Source: Weimeria sp002480925
GTDB taxonomy: Bacteria > Bacillota > Clostridia > Lachnospirales > Lachnospiraceae
DNA: 64,000 nucleotides
Direction of reading: 5' to 3'
Assembly: GCF_052064335.1 (NCBI RefSeq)
Contig: NZ_JBQHVU010000003.1
Coordinates: 78,451-142,450, forward strand
In this document: one piece after another, positions 18,276 through 26,916 of the stretch
Layout: every line of letters starts with the position of its first letter
Numbering within the stretch: position 1 is the first letter of the stretch
Notes under the pieces: model-generated
Databases searched by the model: none
What the model was told of the DNA's origin: nothing
What the model saw: only the letters and a program-made list of their open reading frames with translations
Program-made: the position numbers and the translations under genes

Positions 18276-19004
18276 TTAATGTGCGAGAAGCGAAAGGCGC
18301 TTCTCAAGATCGGTTACTGGTACCATGTGTGTATTTGCCTCCGGCTTTTTCTTGGGAATCAGCCGTGAAAGCAGTGAATCAGTGACGGCCTTGCGGGAGA
18401 AAAGCATCTCCGTATCAGCCGTATCCTCCGGAACGGGCTCCTCGCCGTCGCGGAACAGAACCTCGTCAGCGAAGCCGAGCTTCATGGCTTCCTTGGCGTT
18501 CATCCATGTCTCGGCATCCATGAGCTGTGAAATCTTGTGGCGGGAAAGCCCGGACTTGATTTCGTAGGCGTTCATGATGGATTCCTTGACTTCATTCAGC
18601 ATGTCGATGGCTTTCTGCATCTCCTCGGTATCACCGATAGCGACGGTTGCCGGATTGTGGATCATCATCATTGCCACAGGGCTCATGCAGACCTTTGTCC
18701 CGGCCATAGCGATGACGGATGCCGCCGAAGCAGCAAGGGCGTCGATCTTGACTGTGACGTCGTGCGGGTAGTCCATCAGCATGTTGTAGATCTGAGCGGC
18801 AGCAAAAACGTCACCTCCCGGACTGTTGATCCAGAGGGTGACGTTCCCGTCTCCTGCATTCAGTTCTTCTTTGAATAGCTTGGGTGTGACCTCATCGCCG
18901 AACCACGTCTCATCGGAAATTTCTCCGTCGAGGTAGAGCGTTCGGTCGGAGCCAAAGCTGTCGGGCTCCTTGTTGCGCACCCAATTCCAAAACTTTCTGG
19001 TCAT
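18276..19004 (-). CDS. Head maturation protease, ClpP-like
   Basis: A 242-residue prohead protease of the ClpP/S49-like family that trims capsid protein during head maturation. Motifs: WINSPGGDVFAA, the nucleophile region ALAASAASVIAMAG with Ser, and MMMIHNPATVAIGD carrying the His. C-terminal residues past about 200 form a less conserved tail. The gene overlaps the end of the portal gene by four bases (ATGA) and precedes the capsid gene, the classic HK97 order. Confidence 0.94.
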   Translation of the reverse strand: MTRKFWNWVRNKEPDSFGSDRTLYLDGEISDETWFGDEVTPKLFKEELNAGDGNVTLWINSPGGDVFAAAQIYNMLMDYPHDVTVKIDALAASAASVIAMAGTKVCMSPVAMMMIHNPATVAIGDTEEMQKAIDMLNEVKESIMNAYEIKSGLSRHKISQLMDAETWMNAKEAMKLGFADEVLFRDGEEPVPEDTADTEMLFSRKAVTDSLLSRLIPKKKPEANTHMVPVTDLEKRLSLLAH

Positions 19005-20332
19005 AGTGCCTCCTTCTTTCTGATCCGGGTACGCCCGTTTTCGGGTTCCGGTTCTGTTTGTGATTCTTCTTCTGTTTCATCAGCTTCCTCCTGCGCTGGT
19101 GCCGAGGCCGCAAAAATACCTGCATCCTTGAGCTTTGTCATGTTTCCGTTGATGAGATACAGGTCGCCGCCATCCTCCTCCGGAATACGGTCGAGGTTTT
19201 CCAGTTCTCTAATATCGTTCGCGGACATCCATCCGTTCTGGCGTCCGACCGCATAACCGTTCATGCGGCTTTGGTAGTCGCCACGTAGAAGCCCGTCCAC
19301 ATTGAACTTGAAGAAGTAATCCTTCTTTTCATCTGGCGAGAGCAGAGCTCTTTGCATGGACTGTTCCCATCGGCAGACCCACGGGTCGAGCGTGTATTTT
19401 ACGAATTCCAGTGACTGTTGTTCAATATTTGAGAAGCTCGATTTCTCAAGATCGCCGATCATGTGGGGCGGAATACGGAAGATACGAGCGATTTCATTGA
19501 TCTGAAACTTTCGCGTCTCCAAGAACTGTGCCTCGTTCGGACTGATGGAGATGGGCGTGTACTTCATGCCTTCTTCAAGAACAGCGACTTTATTGGAATT
19601 TGCGCTGCCGCCGAAAGCTGAGTTCCAGCTTTCGCGCACACGCTCAGGGTCTTTTACCACGCCGGGGTGCTCCAAGATGCCGCCGGGTGTCGCTCCGTTG
19701 GAGAAGAATTTCGCACCGTACTCCTCACAGGCAATCGCCATGCCGATGGCGTTCTTTGCCATTGCAATCGGGCTGTATCCGACAAGGCCGTCAAAGCCGA
19801 GGCCGGGAACGTGCAGCACATCCAAGGGCGAGAGTCGGACACGGCTGCCGTCCATCGTATGCACTTCATCCTGTGAAGTCTGGTATTCGTAATAAAGATG
19901 GCCGTTTTCATCACGATTGACGGACATGCGGTTTGGCATCAAAGGATAGAGTGCCACCACCTCGCCTTTGCCGTTTCTAATGATCTGCGCATAGGCATTT
20001 CCCCACAGCAAAAGATGCGTCATGAGTGTCTCCCGGAAAACGAAAGAAGTCATTTCCGGGTTGGGTTCATCGTGGAGAAGGAAGTAAAGCGGATGGCTGA
20101 TTGCTTTTTCCTTGCTGCCGCCTTCGCCGTATCGGTACAAATGAATCGGCAGGCCTGCAATCGCCTCGGAAAGAATCCGGACGCAGGAGTAGACTGCCGT
20201 CATCTGCATGGCGGAGCGTTCCGTTACATTTTTCCCGGAGGTCGTGCCGCCGAAGAAGAAGCGGTAGGAGCTGCCGGTTGTCGAATCAGTAGGCTTATCC
20301 CTGCTCCGAAAGAGTCCAGAAAATATGCTCAT
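19001..20332 (-). CDS. Portal protein, HK97 family
   Basis: Portal ring protein of about 443 residues through which DNA enters and leaves the head. Recognisable segments: TAVYSCVRILSEAIAGLPIHLY near residue 50, DVLHVPGLGFDGLVGYSPI near 165, and RIFRIPPHMIGDLEKSSFSNIEQQ near 290. The C-terminus is acidic and Glu-rich. The ATG behind GGAGGTGAATGCT is preferred over an ATG five codons upstream, which lies within that ribosome site. Confidence 0.95.
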   Translation of the reverse strand: MSIFSGLFRSRDKPTDSTTGSSYRFFFGGTTSGKNVTERSAMQMTAVYSCVRILSEAIAGLPIHLYRYGEGGSKEKAISHPLYFLLHDEPNPEMTSFVFRETLMTHLLLWGNAYAQIIRNGKGEVVALYPLMPNRMSVNRDENGHLYYEYQTSQDEVHTMDGSRVRLSPLDVLHVPGLGFDGLVGYSPIAMAKNAIGMAIACEEYGAKFFSNGATPGGILEHPGVVKDPERVRESWNSAFGGSANSNKVAVLEEGMKYTPISISPNEAQFLETRKFQINEIARIFRIPPHMIGDLEKSSFSNIEQQSLEFVKYTLDPWVCRWEQSMQRALLSPDEKKDYFFKFNVDGLLRGDYQSRMNGYAVGRQNGWMSANDIRELENLDRIPEEDGGDLYLINGNMTKLKDAGIFAASAPAQEEADETEEESQTEPEPENGRTRIRKKEAL

Positions 20333-20350
20333 AGCATTCACCTCCATTTC

Positions 20351-21958
20351 TCAAATGAACAAGATGCCTCTGTTGTCGTAAACAGAAGCACCGTTATCGT
20401 TGCCGCAGCGGATCGCACGGTCGAGCGCCATAATGGTGGCGATGGCACCGTCGATTTTCTCCGTGGACTTTTCCTTATCTGCTTTGATATTCCCGGCTGG
20501 GTCTGTGCGGATGAGGATGTTGTCCATCATCCAGCGGAGTACCGGGTGGCCGCCGTGTGCGATCCTCTTTTCCAGAGTCAGCTTCATGAGTTCCTTGGTA
20601 GGAGGGCTCATATCCTTAAAGCCCTGACCGAAAGGAACAACCGTGAAGCCCATGCCCTCAAGGTTCTGTACCATCTGGACAGCTCCCCAGCGGTCAAATG
20701 CGATTTCACGGATATTGAAACGGTTGCCGAGACGTTCTATGAATTTCTCAATGTATCCGTAGTGGATGACGTTTCCTTCGGTGGTCTGCAAAAAGCCTTC
20801 TTTCTCCCAAGTGTCGTATGGCACATGGTCGCGCCGGACACGCAGGTCAAGAGTATCCTCCGGTACCCAGAAGTATGGGAGAACGATGTATTTGTCCTCA
20901 TCGTCCAGCGGCGGGAAAACGAGTACGAAGGCTGTAATATCCGTTGTGGATGATAGGTCGAGGCCGCCGTAGCAGACACGGCCTTCGAGGTCTTCCTCGC
21001 AGACCGGGAAAGCACATGCATCCCATTTCTCCATAGGCATCCAGCGGACGGCCTGCTTCACCCACTGGTTTAAACGTAGCTGTCGGAAGGCGTTCTCCTC
21101 GCCGGGATTCTGCTTGGCAGACTCACAGGCGGCTTCCACCTTGTCGATGCCGACGGTGATGCCCAGCGACGGATTTGCCTTCATCCAGACCTTCGGGTCT
21201 GTCCAATCCTCGGATGATTCGGCTCCGTAAATGACCGGATAGAAGGTGGGATCGACCTTTCTGCCGTCAATGATGTCCTGTGCCTTCTGGTGGACTTCGT
21301 AGCAGATGGTGTTTGTATCGTTCCCAGCAGTGGTGATCAGGAAATACAGCGGCTGCATTCTGGCATCACCGGAGCCCTTGGTCATAACATCAAAGAGCTT
21401 ACGGTTCGGCTGGGTATGTAGCTCGTCAAATACTACGCCGTGGATATTGAAGCCGTGTTTGGAATATGCTTCTGCGGAAAGTACCTGATAAAAGCTGTTC
21501 GTCGGTTCATAGATGATCCGCTTCTGAGAGGCCAGTATCTTTACCCGCCGGTTTAAGGCCGGGCACATTCTGACCATGTCAGCAGCGACATCAAAAACGA
21601 TAGTGGCTTGCTGGCGGTCGGCTGCGCAGCCATAGACTTCGGCACGTTCCTCACCGTCGCCGCAGCAGAGCAGTAGCGCGACTGCAGCGGCCAGCTCCGA
21701 TTTTCCCATCTTCTTCGGAATTTCAATGTAGGCCGTGTTAAATTGCCGGTAGCCATTTGGCTTTAGGACGCCGAATAGGTCGCGGATGATCCGTTCCTGC
21801 CAGTCTATGAGTTCGAAGGGCTTTCCTGCCCATGTTCCTTTGGTATGGCAGAGCTGCTCGATAAACATTACCGCGAAGTCTGCCATCTCTTTGCTGTAAT
21901 GGGAGGTCTCTGCCATGAAGTGGGTCGGCTTGTAATTCTTCAGTTTTCGCATTGGCAT
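20351..21958 (-). CDS. terL: Terminase large subunit
   Basis: A 535-residue packaging motor and nuclease. The ATPase has a Walker A variant (IPKKMGKSELAAA, about residue 80-92), and a Walker B with catalytic Glu (GVVFDELHTQ). The C-terminal RNase H-like nuclease begins at CYGGLDLSSTTDITAF, where the Asp is expected to bind metal. Length is usual for the HK97-type family. Start ATG lies behind AAAGGAGGCGGCTTTC. It is separated from the small subunit by about 3.4 kb of other genes, which is uncommon. Confidence 0.95.
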   Translation of the reverse strand: MPMRKLKNYKPTHFMAETSHYSKEMADFAVMFIEQLCHTKGTWAGKPFELIDWQERIIRDLFGVLKPNGYRQFNTAYIEIPKKMGKSELAAAVALLLCCGDGEERAEVYGCAADRQQATIVFDVAADMVRMCPALNRRVKILASQKRIIYEPTNSFYQVLSAEAYSKHGFNIHGVVFDELHTQPNRKLFDVMTKGSGDARMQPLYFLITTAGNDTNTICYEVHQKAQDIIDGRKVDPTFYPVIYGAESSEDWTDPKVWMKANPSLGITVGIDKVEAACESAKQNPGEENAFRQLRLNQWVKQAVRWMPMEKWDACAFPVCEEDLEGRVCYGGLDLSSTTDITAFVLVFPPLDDEDKYIVLPYFWVPEDTLDLRVRRDHVPYDTWEKEGFLQTTEGNVIHYGYIEKFIERLGNRFNIREIAFDRWGAVQMVQNLEGMGFTVVPFGQGFKDMSPPTKELMKLTLEKRIAHGGHPVLRWMMDNILIRTDPAGNIKADKEKSTEKIDGAIATIMALDRAIRCGNDNGASVYDNRGILFI

Positions 21959-21981
21959 GAAAGCCGCCTCCTTTCAGGGCA

Positions 21982-22005
21982 AAATAAAAGACCGCCGAAG
22001 CGATC
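21982..22005 (-). terminator. Terminator/attenuator in terL leader
   Basis: The leftward RNA has the stem GATCGC-UUCG-GCGGUC followed by UUUUAUUUU, only a few bases before the ribosome site of the large terminase. A second GC-rich hairpin lies just upstream around 22025-22045. Confidence 0.75.
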
Positions 22006-22073
22006 TGGTATCAGAACGAGAGAAAGAGCCCTGCGGCTCAGTCTCCCGGAATATTCGTATTCAGGGTTGTTTC

Positions 22074-22322
22074 TTAGTTGTAGTTTTCAAGAAGGATGCA
22101 AAGCGCCAGCTCCGCTTCCTTGCAGGTGGGGTGGATGTCCCAGCCTCTGTCATAGTTGCAAACGGTCTCGTCGTTGATTTTAATCATCAGCTTGCTGATC
22201 TTGCCGCCGTTGATCCCGTACTCTTCGCTGGGTTCTTCGTAATGCTTTACCCAGTAGTGGCACTTTGTGTATTTTTTCTTATCCTTGGCATCCGGGATGC
22301 CGATGACTCCTTCGCTCCACAT
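22074..22322 (-). CDS. Conserved phage hypothetical protein (DUF7678-like)
   Basis: An 82-residue protein of unknown function, rich in Lys, Tyr and Glu, with Cys-His pairs (KCHYWVKHY, then CNYDRGWDIHPTCKEAELALC). Small proteins with this GWDIHP pattern are common in Clostridia prophages next to terminase genes. Four bases separate it from the upstream small gene. Confidence 0.7.
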   Translation of the reverse strand: MWSEGVIGIPDAKDKKKYTKCHYWVKHYEEPSEEYGINGGKISKLMIKINDETVCNYDRGWDIHPTCKEAELALCILLENYN

Positions 22323-22325
22323 GGT

Positions 22326-22691
22326 TCATGCCTCCTTTACCGTCATCTTGAAAGCCGGGATGAGGGCGTGCTCATCGCTTCCGAAGTGGGTGTAGCGCTC
22401 CTTGACCTTTACGATCCCGTCCAGCGTGCAGCCGAGCTCCTCGAACTTGGCGATGGTCTCGATCAGGCTTGAGAAGGTGGAGCTTATCGTAAACTCCCTG
22501 ATTCCGAGCTTCCTGCAATCCGCGAGGATGTTCTCAATGTCGTAGTCCCAGATGACCTCGGCGAAGTTCGGCAGGTCGTTTCCGGCTTCCTTGCTGTAAA
22601 GGTAGGCCTGTCCAAGTGTCCAGTGGCATCCGATCTCTTCCCAGCGCATTCCGGGCTTCGCGTTTTCAATGGCTTCAATTGTGTACTTCAT
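22326..22691 (-). CDS. Conserved phage hypothetical protein (DUF7698-like)
   Basis: A 121-residue protein (MKYTIEAIENAKPGMRWEEIG at the start) with alternating helices and strands and a conserved SSTFSSLIETIAKFEELG segment. Function unknown. The start follows AAGGAGGAAACCACC; the open frame extends 14 codons upstream but those lie over the leader. It belongs to a run of small prophage genes between the methyltransferase and terminase. Confidence 0.72.
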   Translation of the reverse strand: MKYTIEAIENAKPGMRWEEIGCHWTLGQAYLYSKEAGNDLPNFAEVIWDYDIENILADCRKLGIREFTISSTFSSLIETIAKFEELGCTLDGIVKVKERYTHFGSDEHALIPAFKMTVKEA

Positions 22692-22822
22692 GGTGGTTTC
22701 CTCCTTGTGTTGTGTTCCTTTTGGTATGTACATATATCACTCTGAACGCCTGTAATAGCAAGTTAATTCTCGGAATATATGTGACAATCCTGCGGGAACA
22801 TCCGAGGCATACATTGTGTAGT

Positions 22823-22999
22823 TTATTCCTCGCCGGTCAGAATAAAATTCGCGTATTCCTTCCGATGATCCTCAAGGTATAAAACCAGCTCGTAGAAGTC
22901 ACGTTCGTAGGCCAGCCGTTGCACCGTATTTATGTCAAACATGTTTGTAAGGCCAGTGTCCCGGATGGCGAGGATCTGCTCTTTTATCTTTTCCTCCAT
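22823..22999 (-). CDS. Small phage protein (DUF5049-like)
   Basis: A 58-residue protein found by reading the minus strand between two larger genes. It starts MEEKIKEQILAIRDTGLTN and continues MFDINTVQRLAYERDFYELV, the pattern of DUF5049 phage proteins. Start is one base after the upstream stop. Function unknown; always seen in phage gene strings like this one. Confidence 0.8.
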   Translation of the reverse strand: MEEKIKEQILAIRDTGLTNMFDINTVQRLAYERDFYELVLYLEDHRKEYANFILTGEE

Positions 23000-23000
23000 A

Positions 23001-23225
23001 TCAGTCCACCACCTTCCGCACGCGGTCTATGCCGTAGACCACATTCAGGCCAGAGCCGTTATCCCAGTCCACCATCAGGGAGCCGGTATCATCGACTCCC
23101 GTAACGGTTCCTTTGGTACCGATGGGCGGCGCCTGAACATCGTCCATCTCAAGGAGTTCAACGCGGGTTCCCGCCGGGTAGCGGGAGCGGAGCGATTCAA
23201 GCTGCTCTTTCGTAATCATTCGCAT
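23001..23225 (-). CDS. DUF4314-like small phage protein
   Basis: A 74-residue protein of beta-barrel type: RYPAGTRVELLEMDD, PPIGTKGTVTGVDDTGSL and VDWDNGSGLNVVYGIDRV are the features of DUF4314. Start ATG follows AGGAGGTGGCAGC and overlaps the end of the upstream gene; the stop abuts the next start. Function unknown. Confidence 0.85.
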   Translation of the reverse strand: MRMITKEQLESLRSRYPAGTRVELLEMDDVQAPPIGTKGTVTGVDDTGSLMVDWDNGSGLNVVYGIDRVRKVVD

Positions 23226-23914
23226 GCTGCCACCTCCTTTTCCGGAGCGCCGTTCTTCCAGCTGGAGTTGCCGGAGAGGTTCTTGAGGAGAATCTTGCGT
23301 TCTGCCTTGTACTCGTTCCCGATGAAGCCGAGCCGCAGCAGGAAGCAGCGGAATGCGTACTTCTCATTGTCTACATCCTTTTCTGTGGCGCTGGCTCGCT
23401 TTAAGTCCCTGCTCATCTTGCATAGGGCTGCAATGAAGTGAGTGTAGGCCTTGACCGCGTCCGGTTCCGGCATTTCCGAGAACCAAGGGAAGCTGATCAC
23501 ATCCTCCGTTACCTCGATGCCAAGGTCGTCAATGCCGAGAGCCTTTTTGATGAGGCTTTCCTTGGCGGTGAGCAGGTTTGTTAGGTTCCCGACCGCAGCC
23601 TTGTCCAGCGGGACGCTGACCGTAAGGCCAGTGCCGTTCTTATCCGCTTCTTCAGCAGTGGCTTCTTCCTCAGTGCTTTCGATTTCCTCGGCATCTTCCG
23701 GTGTGAAGCCATCGGCGATCAGGTTGTGAATGATCCGCTCCAGCTTGTCAGCATCCTCGCAGGTGACGCCGCCTTCCTTGTCGACCGTGATGTCTCCGAT
23801 CTCGTAGGCGCAGGTAGGCATGAACTTGTAGATTGCCTTTTCTCCAGTGAGCTCCGAAATGGCTGCTACCAGTACTTTTCTTTCGTTCCCGGTTACGTTG
23901 TAGTTTGCTTTCAT
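23216..23914 (-). CDS. Conserved phage hypothetical protein
   Basis: A 232-residue protein that begins MKANYNVTGNERKVLVAAISE and has a short acidic linker (EEIESTEEEATAEEADKNG, about residues 77-95) between two regions. The C-terminal half has KAYTHFIAALCKMSRDLKRA and ends in a basic patch. Such two-part proteins are common beside DUF4314/DUF5049 genes in Firmicutes prophages. No enzymatic motif is visible. The 150-base gap upstream separates it from the methyltransferase. Confidence 0.7.
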   Translation of the reverse strand: MKANYNVTGNERKVLVAAISELTGEKAIYKFMPTCAYEIGDITVDKEGGVTCEDADKLERIIHNLIADGFTPEDAEEIESTEEEATAEEADKNGTGLTVSVPLDKAAVGNLTNLLTAKESLIKKALGIDDLGIEVTEDVISFPWFSEMPEPDAVKAYTHFIAALCKMSRDLKRASATEKDVDNEKYAFRCFLLRLGFIGNEYKAERKILLKNLSGNSSWKNGAPEKEVAACE

Positions 23915-24066
23915 GGCTTTTCCTCCTAAGTGAAATGGTTTCCCGAAGGCTTCCTTCTGTGCCTTTCGGTACGTACATATATCACTCTAAAAGCCTTATA
24001 TAGCAAGCGATATTGGCACTTTTCTGTGGTAGAAAAACGACAAATTATACGGACAGAATTTGTGTA

Positions 24067-25323
24067 TTATACAGTATCAAAATCGACCTGTTTCACGAGA
24101 GCTGAGTAGTCGATGCGCTCGCCGTTTCTTACCACATACACATTTTCCGCATCGTCCGTGTCCCCCACATAGCGCCGGAGAATAACGGATGCGTATTTCG
24201 GATCAAGCTCCATCATGTAGCAGACACGGTTCAGTTGCTCGCAGGCCATCAGTGTGGAACCGGAGCCGCCGAAGGTGTCGATCACCACGGCATTCTCCTG
24301 AGAGGAGTTCTGGATGGGATAGCCCAGCAGATCCAGCGGCTTGCTGGTCGGGTGATCCTTATTGCGCTTCGGTTTATCATAATTCCAGATGGTGGTCTGC
24401 TTCCTGTCGGAATACCACGGGTGCTTGCCGTTTTGCAGGAAGCCATAGAGCACAGGCTCATGCTGCCACTGGTAATCAGAACGACCAAGTACGAGGGAGT
24501 TCTTTACCCAGATACACACTCCGGCAAGGTGAAAGCCAGCGTCAATGAATGCCTTTCGGAAGGTGAGACCTTCAGTATCCGCGTGGAAGCAGTAGGCCGC
24601 ACCGCCTTTTTCGAGGTGGTCGGCCATGTTCTTAAATGCGGAGAGTAGAAAGTTGTAAAATTCCTCGCCCTTGAGAGAGTCGTTCTGGATTGTGAGACCG
24701 TCTGAGGCTTTGAAGGAAACGCCGTAGGGCGGGTCGGTCAGGATCAGGTTGGCTTTCTTATCTTCCATAAGCGCGTTCACATCATCTGTGGAAGTGGCGT
24801 CTCCGCACATGAGGCGGTGGCGTCCGACCGTCCAGATGTCTCCGGGCTCTACAAAGGAAGCCTTCTCCAGCGCAGTAGACAGGTCGAAGTCATCATCCTT
24901 GATGTCCTTGTCCTCACTGCCGCCGAGGAGCTTCTCCAGCTCATCCGCGCCGAATCCCAAGAGGGACAGGTCAAAAGCCGAATCCTGCAGGTCGGACAAT
25001 TCCACGGAGAGCATTTCCTCATCCCATCCGGCATTGAGCGCCAGCTGATTGTCTGCGAGGATATAGGCACGCTTTTGTGCTTCCGTAAGGTTCTCGGCAA
25101 AGACGCAGGGCACGGTTTCATAGCCTTCTGCGCGGGCAGCCTCAATACGACCGTGGCCGACGAGTATGTTGTAGTCCGCATCAATGACCGCAGGGCTGAC
25201 AAATCCGAATTCCCTAAGGGAAGCTCTGAGCTGCGCGATCTGTTCCTTGCTATGTGTCCGGGCATTCCGGGCGTAAGGCACCAGCTTATCAATTGGTACC
25301 TGTTCTAATTTCTGTGTGTTCAT
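24067..25323 (-). CDS. ParB-domain DNA methyltransferase (beta class)
   Basis: A 418-residue fusion. Residues 1-100 are a ParB/Srx-like nuclease-fold domain (PIDKLVPYARNARTHSKEQI, GHGRIEAARAEGY). The rest is an amino-methyltransferase with DPPYGVSF (motif IV, about residue 190) preceding DTFGGSGSTLMACE (motif I, about 350), the order of beta-class N6-adenine or N4-cytosine enzymes. No cognate nuclease is adjacent, so it is an orphan phage methyltransferase that may protect phage DNA from host restriction or mark packaging. Starts one base after the small terminase stop. Confidence 0.94.
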   Translation of the reverse strand: MNTQKLEQVPIDKLVPYARNARTHSKEQIAQLRASLREFGFVSPAVIDADYNILVGHGRIEAARAEGYETVPCVFAENLTEAQKRAYILADNQLALNAGWDEEMLSVELSDLQDSAFDLSLLGFGADELEKLLGGSEDKDIKDDDFDLSTALEKASFVEPGDIWTVGRHRLMCGDATSTDDVNALMEDKKANLILTDPPYGVSFKASDGLTIQNDSLKGEEFYNFLLSAFKNMADHLEKGGAAYCFHADTEGLTFRKAFIDAGFHLAGVCIWVKNSLVLGRSDYQWQHEPVLYGFLQNGKHPWYSDRKQTTIWNYDKPKRNKDHPTSKPLDLLGYPIQNSSQENAVVIDTFGGSGSTLMACEQLNRVCYMMELDPKYASVILRRYVGDTDDAENVYVVRNGERIDYSALVKQVDFDTV

Positions 25324-25875
25324 TTACATTCCCTTTCTGGCTCGAAGGAGCCGCTCCATTACATCGTCCTGCGGGTTCATGCCGCCGTATTCAGCGGAGC
25401 AGTTCTCCTTGACGATCTGGAAGATTTCATTCCACAGGCGGTTGGCCTGATTCATATAGTTGATGCCGATGTTAATAAATGGAGAAGGGATCGGCTTCCC
25501 AGTCGTCGGATGCTTACTGAGGTATCCGAGCCGAGTGGTCATCTCTTCACACTGAATCCATCGGGCTGAGCACATCGCATATCGCTCCAAGAGCTGAGGA
25601 GATATCGCTTTGGCCACACCGAGCTTATCCAGCCATTCCCATGTTTCCCTGTATATTTCACCGGCCTCCAGCGTGGTGCCGTCATGCTGTTTTGCTGAGA
25701 GAAAGTCATGCGGAGTAGGCATGTCCTCGCCTTCAACATCCGGTATGTCCAGCACGGTCAGCTTCCTGCCGCCGGGATTGCCATTTTCATATTTTTCCTT
25801 GATGGCGCTTTTTTTGCGCCCAGCACCGGGACGTTTGCCGCCACGGCCTCCGGTGTTATTCGATTTTGTGGGCAT
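25324..25875 (-). CDS. terS: Terminase small subunit, P27 family
   Basis: A 183-residue DNA-recognition subunit of the packaging motor. It has the basic N-terminal GGRGGKRPGAGRKK run, an acidic PDVEGEDMPTPHDFLSAKQ segment, and the P27-type C-terminal helix bundle (GIYRETWEWLDKLG-like, INIGINYMNQANRLWNEIF). The ATG used lies ten bases from GGGAGGCGG; a GTG three codons upstream is the alternative. It is separated from terL by the methyltransferase and five small genes. Confidence 0.9.
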   Translation of the reverse strand: MPTKSNNTGGRGGKRPGAGRKKSAIKEKYENGNPGGRKLTVLDIPDVEGEDMPTPHDFLSAKQHDGTTLEAGEIYRETWEWLDKLGVAKAISPQLLERYAMCSARWIQCEEMTTRLGYLSKHPTTGKPIPSPFINIGINYMNQANRLWNEIFQIVKENCSAEYGGMNPQDDVMERLLRARKGM

Positions 25876-25977
25876 TTCAATCACCGCCTCCCTTATTACC
25901 CTTTTGATTTCGCTTTTTTTGTGAAGAAGAGGGGGCGCCGTTTTCCGGGGAAAAGGGTCGTAGAGATTTTGACCGCC

Positions 25978-26325
25978 CTACCGGTCGCCGCGCTCGTGGT
26001 GAATCTTCTCGTGACACGAACGGCAAAGACTCATAAGGTTGGACTCGTCATTCGAGCCTCCCTCAGCAAGCGGCACGATGTGGTGGACTTCCTCGACCGC
26101 GACGTAGCGTCCTTCCTTTAAGCACTGCTCACAAAGCGGGTGCTTATGAACGTAGCGGTCACGGATTCGTTTCCATGCTCTGCCGTAGCGTTTGCCGGGA
26201 GAGTAGCCGCGCTGGAACTTCTCGTAGTGCTGTTCCATGACCTTGGCGTGCTCCTCACAATAAACACCGTCCGTTAGGTGTGGGCAGCCGGGATAGCGGC
26301 ACGGTCGTTGTGGTTTTCTTGGCAT
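25978..26325 (-). CDS. HNH endonuclease
   Basis: A 115-residue HNH nuclease of the type encoded next to terminases and needed for DNA packaging or cos cleavage in several siphoviruses. Zinc Cys pairs frame the active site: CRYPGC near the N-terminus, CEQCLKEGR, then EEVHHIVPLAEGGSN with the catalytic His, NLMSLCRSCHEKIHH at the end. First gene after the candidate late promoter and leader hairpin. Confidence 0.93.
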   Translation of the reverse strand: MPRKPQRPCRYPGCPHLTDGVYCEEHAKVMEQHYEKFQRGYSPGKRYGRAWKRIRDRYVHKHPLCEQCLKEGRYVAVEEVHHIVPLAEGGSNDESNLMSLCRSCHEKIHHERGDR

Positions 26326-26349
26326 AAGCCGTGCCTCCTTTCAGGGCAT

Positions 26350-26381
26350 AAAGAAAGCCCTGCAGGGTGTTCCCGCAAGGC
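26350..26381 (-). terminator. Leader terminator before late genes
   Basis: The leftward RNA folds GCCUUGCGGG-AACA-CCCUGCAGGGC followed by UUUCUUU. It lies downstream of the candidate late promoter and immediately before the HNH ribosome site, so it can stop both early transcripts and unprocessed late transcripts. Confidence 0.75.
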
Positions 26382-26423
26382 TTGTGTGCTGCGCGTGCAG
26401 CTGTTTCTTTATTCTTTTCGCTG

Positions 26424-26474
26424 ATTATATACTATCATAAAGGACGGGTGGACATCTTAGGACAAAGCAGGACA
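26424..26474 (-). promoter_or_regulatory. Candidate activator-dependent late promoter
   Basis: On the minus strand a perfect TATAAT (26429-26424) has no recognisable -35 box at the right distance. Instead four GTCC units (TGTCC in three) stand upstream, their plus-strand GGAC motifs starting at 26442, 26450, 26460 and 26470, three of them exactly 10 bp apart. That phasing puts them on one face of the helix, covering the -35 to -60 area. The DUF1492-type regulator gene directly upstream is the likely activator; this link is inferred. Confidence 0.6.
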
Positions 26475-26487
26475 TTTCGGGCGCATT

Positions 26488-26916
26488 TCAAATGATAATT
26501 GGATCATCCGGAAGCGTCACATGAAGGAGCGCCTTACCGTGCCAGCGACGAATGGTGCGGGCATCTGCACAGAGCTCCATCCCGATCTGCTCCCATGTAT
26601 AGTTATGGATGTAGCGGTACTTGAGTACCATGCGCTCGTCGGTATCAGGGACTGCCTCAATGACCTCCCGTATCTGTTTCTTAAGGTCTGATAGCATTTC
26701 CAGCTCACCGGCGATTTTCTTTTCCAGTGTCCACAGCTTCTCAAGCGTCCGGACAAATGGTGCTTCGGTATTACGCGATGTCTGCACGCGGTCTTTATCA
26801 TATTGGATAGCCGACACGCTGCCTGCCATCTCACGCAGGTTTTGTGCTTCCATCGTGTCGGACTTGATTCTCTGATCAAGGCGGTAGGCCTGATGGAGAT
26901 ATTCTTTTACTGTCAT
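26488..26916 (-). CDS. Late transcription regulator, DUF1492/sigma-like
   Basis: A 142-residue protein with an N-terminal coiled coil (MTVKEYLHQAYRLDQRIKS and on) and a C-terminal sigma-70 region-4-like helix-turn-helix (DERMVLKYRYIHNYTWEQIG, then CADARTIRRWHGKAL). Proteins with this architecture (DUF1492, ArpU/RinA-like) activate late genes of Firmicutes phages. It is the last gene of the early block and sits directly before the phased-repeat promoter. Start overlaps the previous stop. Confidence 0.85.
   Translation of the reverse strand: MTVKEYLHQAYRLDQRIKSDTMEAQNLREMAGSVSAIQYDKDRVQTSRNTEAPFVRTLEKLWTLEKKIAGELEMLSDLKKQIREVIEAVPDTDERMVLKYRYIHNYTWEQIGMELCADARTIRRWHGKALLHVTLPDDPIII

Noticed and set aside
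17040..18368. 442-codon rightward open frame
   Set aside because: Antisense to the HK97 capsid gene, with no ribosome site and no family features; it is a codon-bias shadow.
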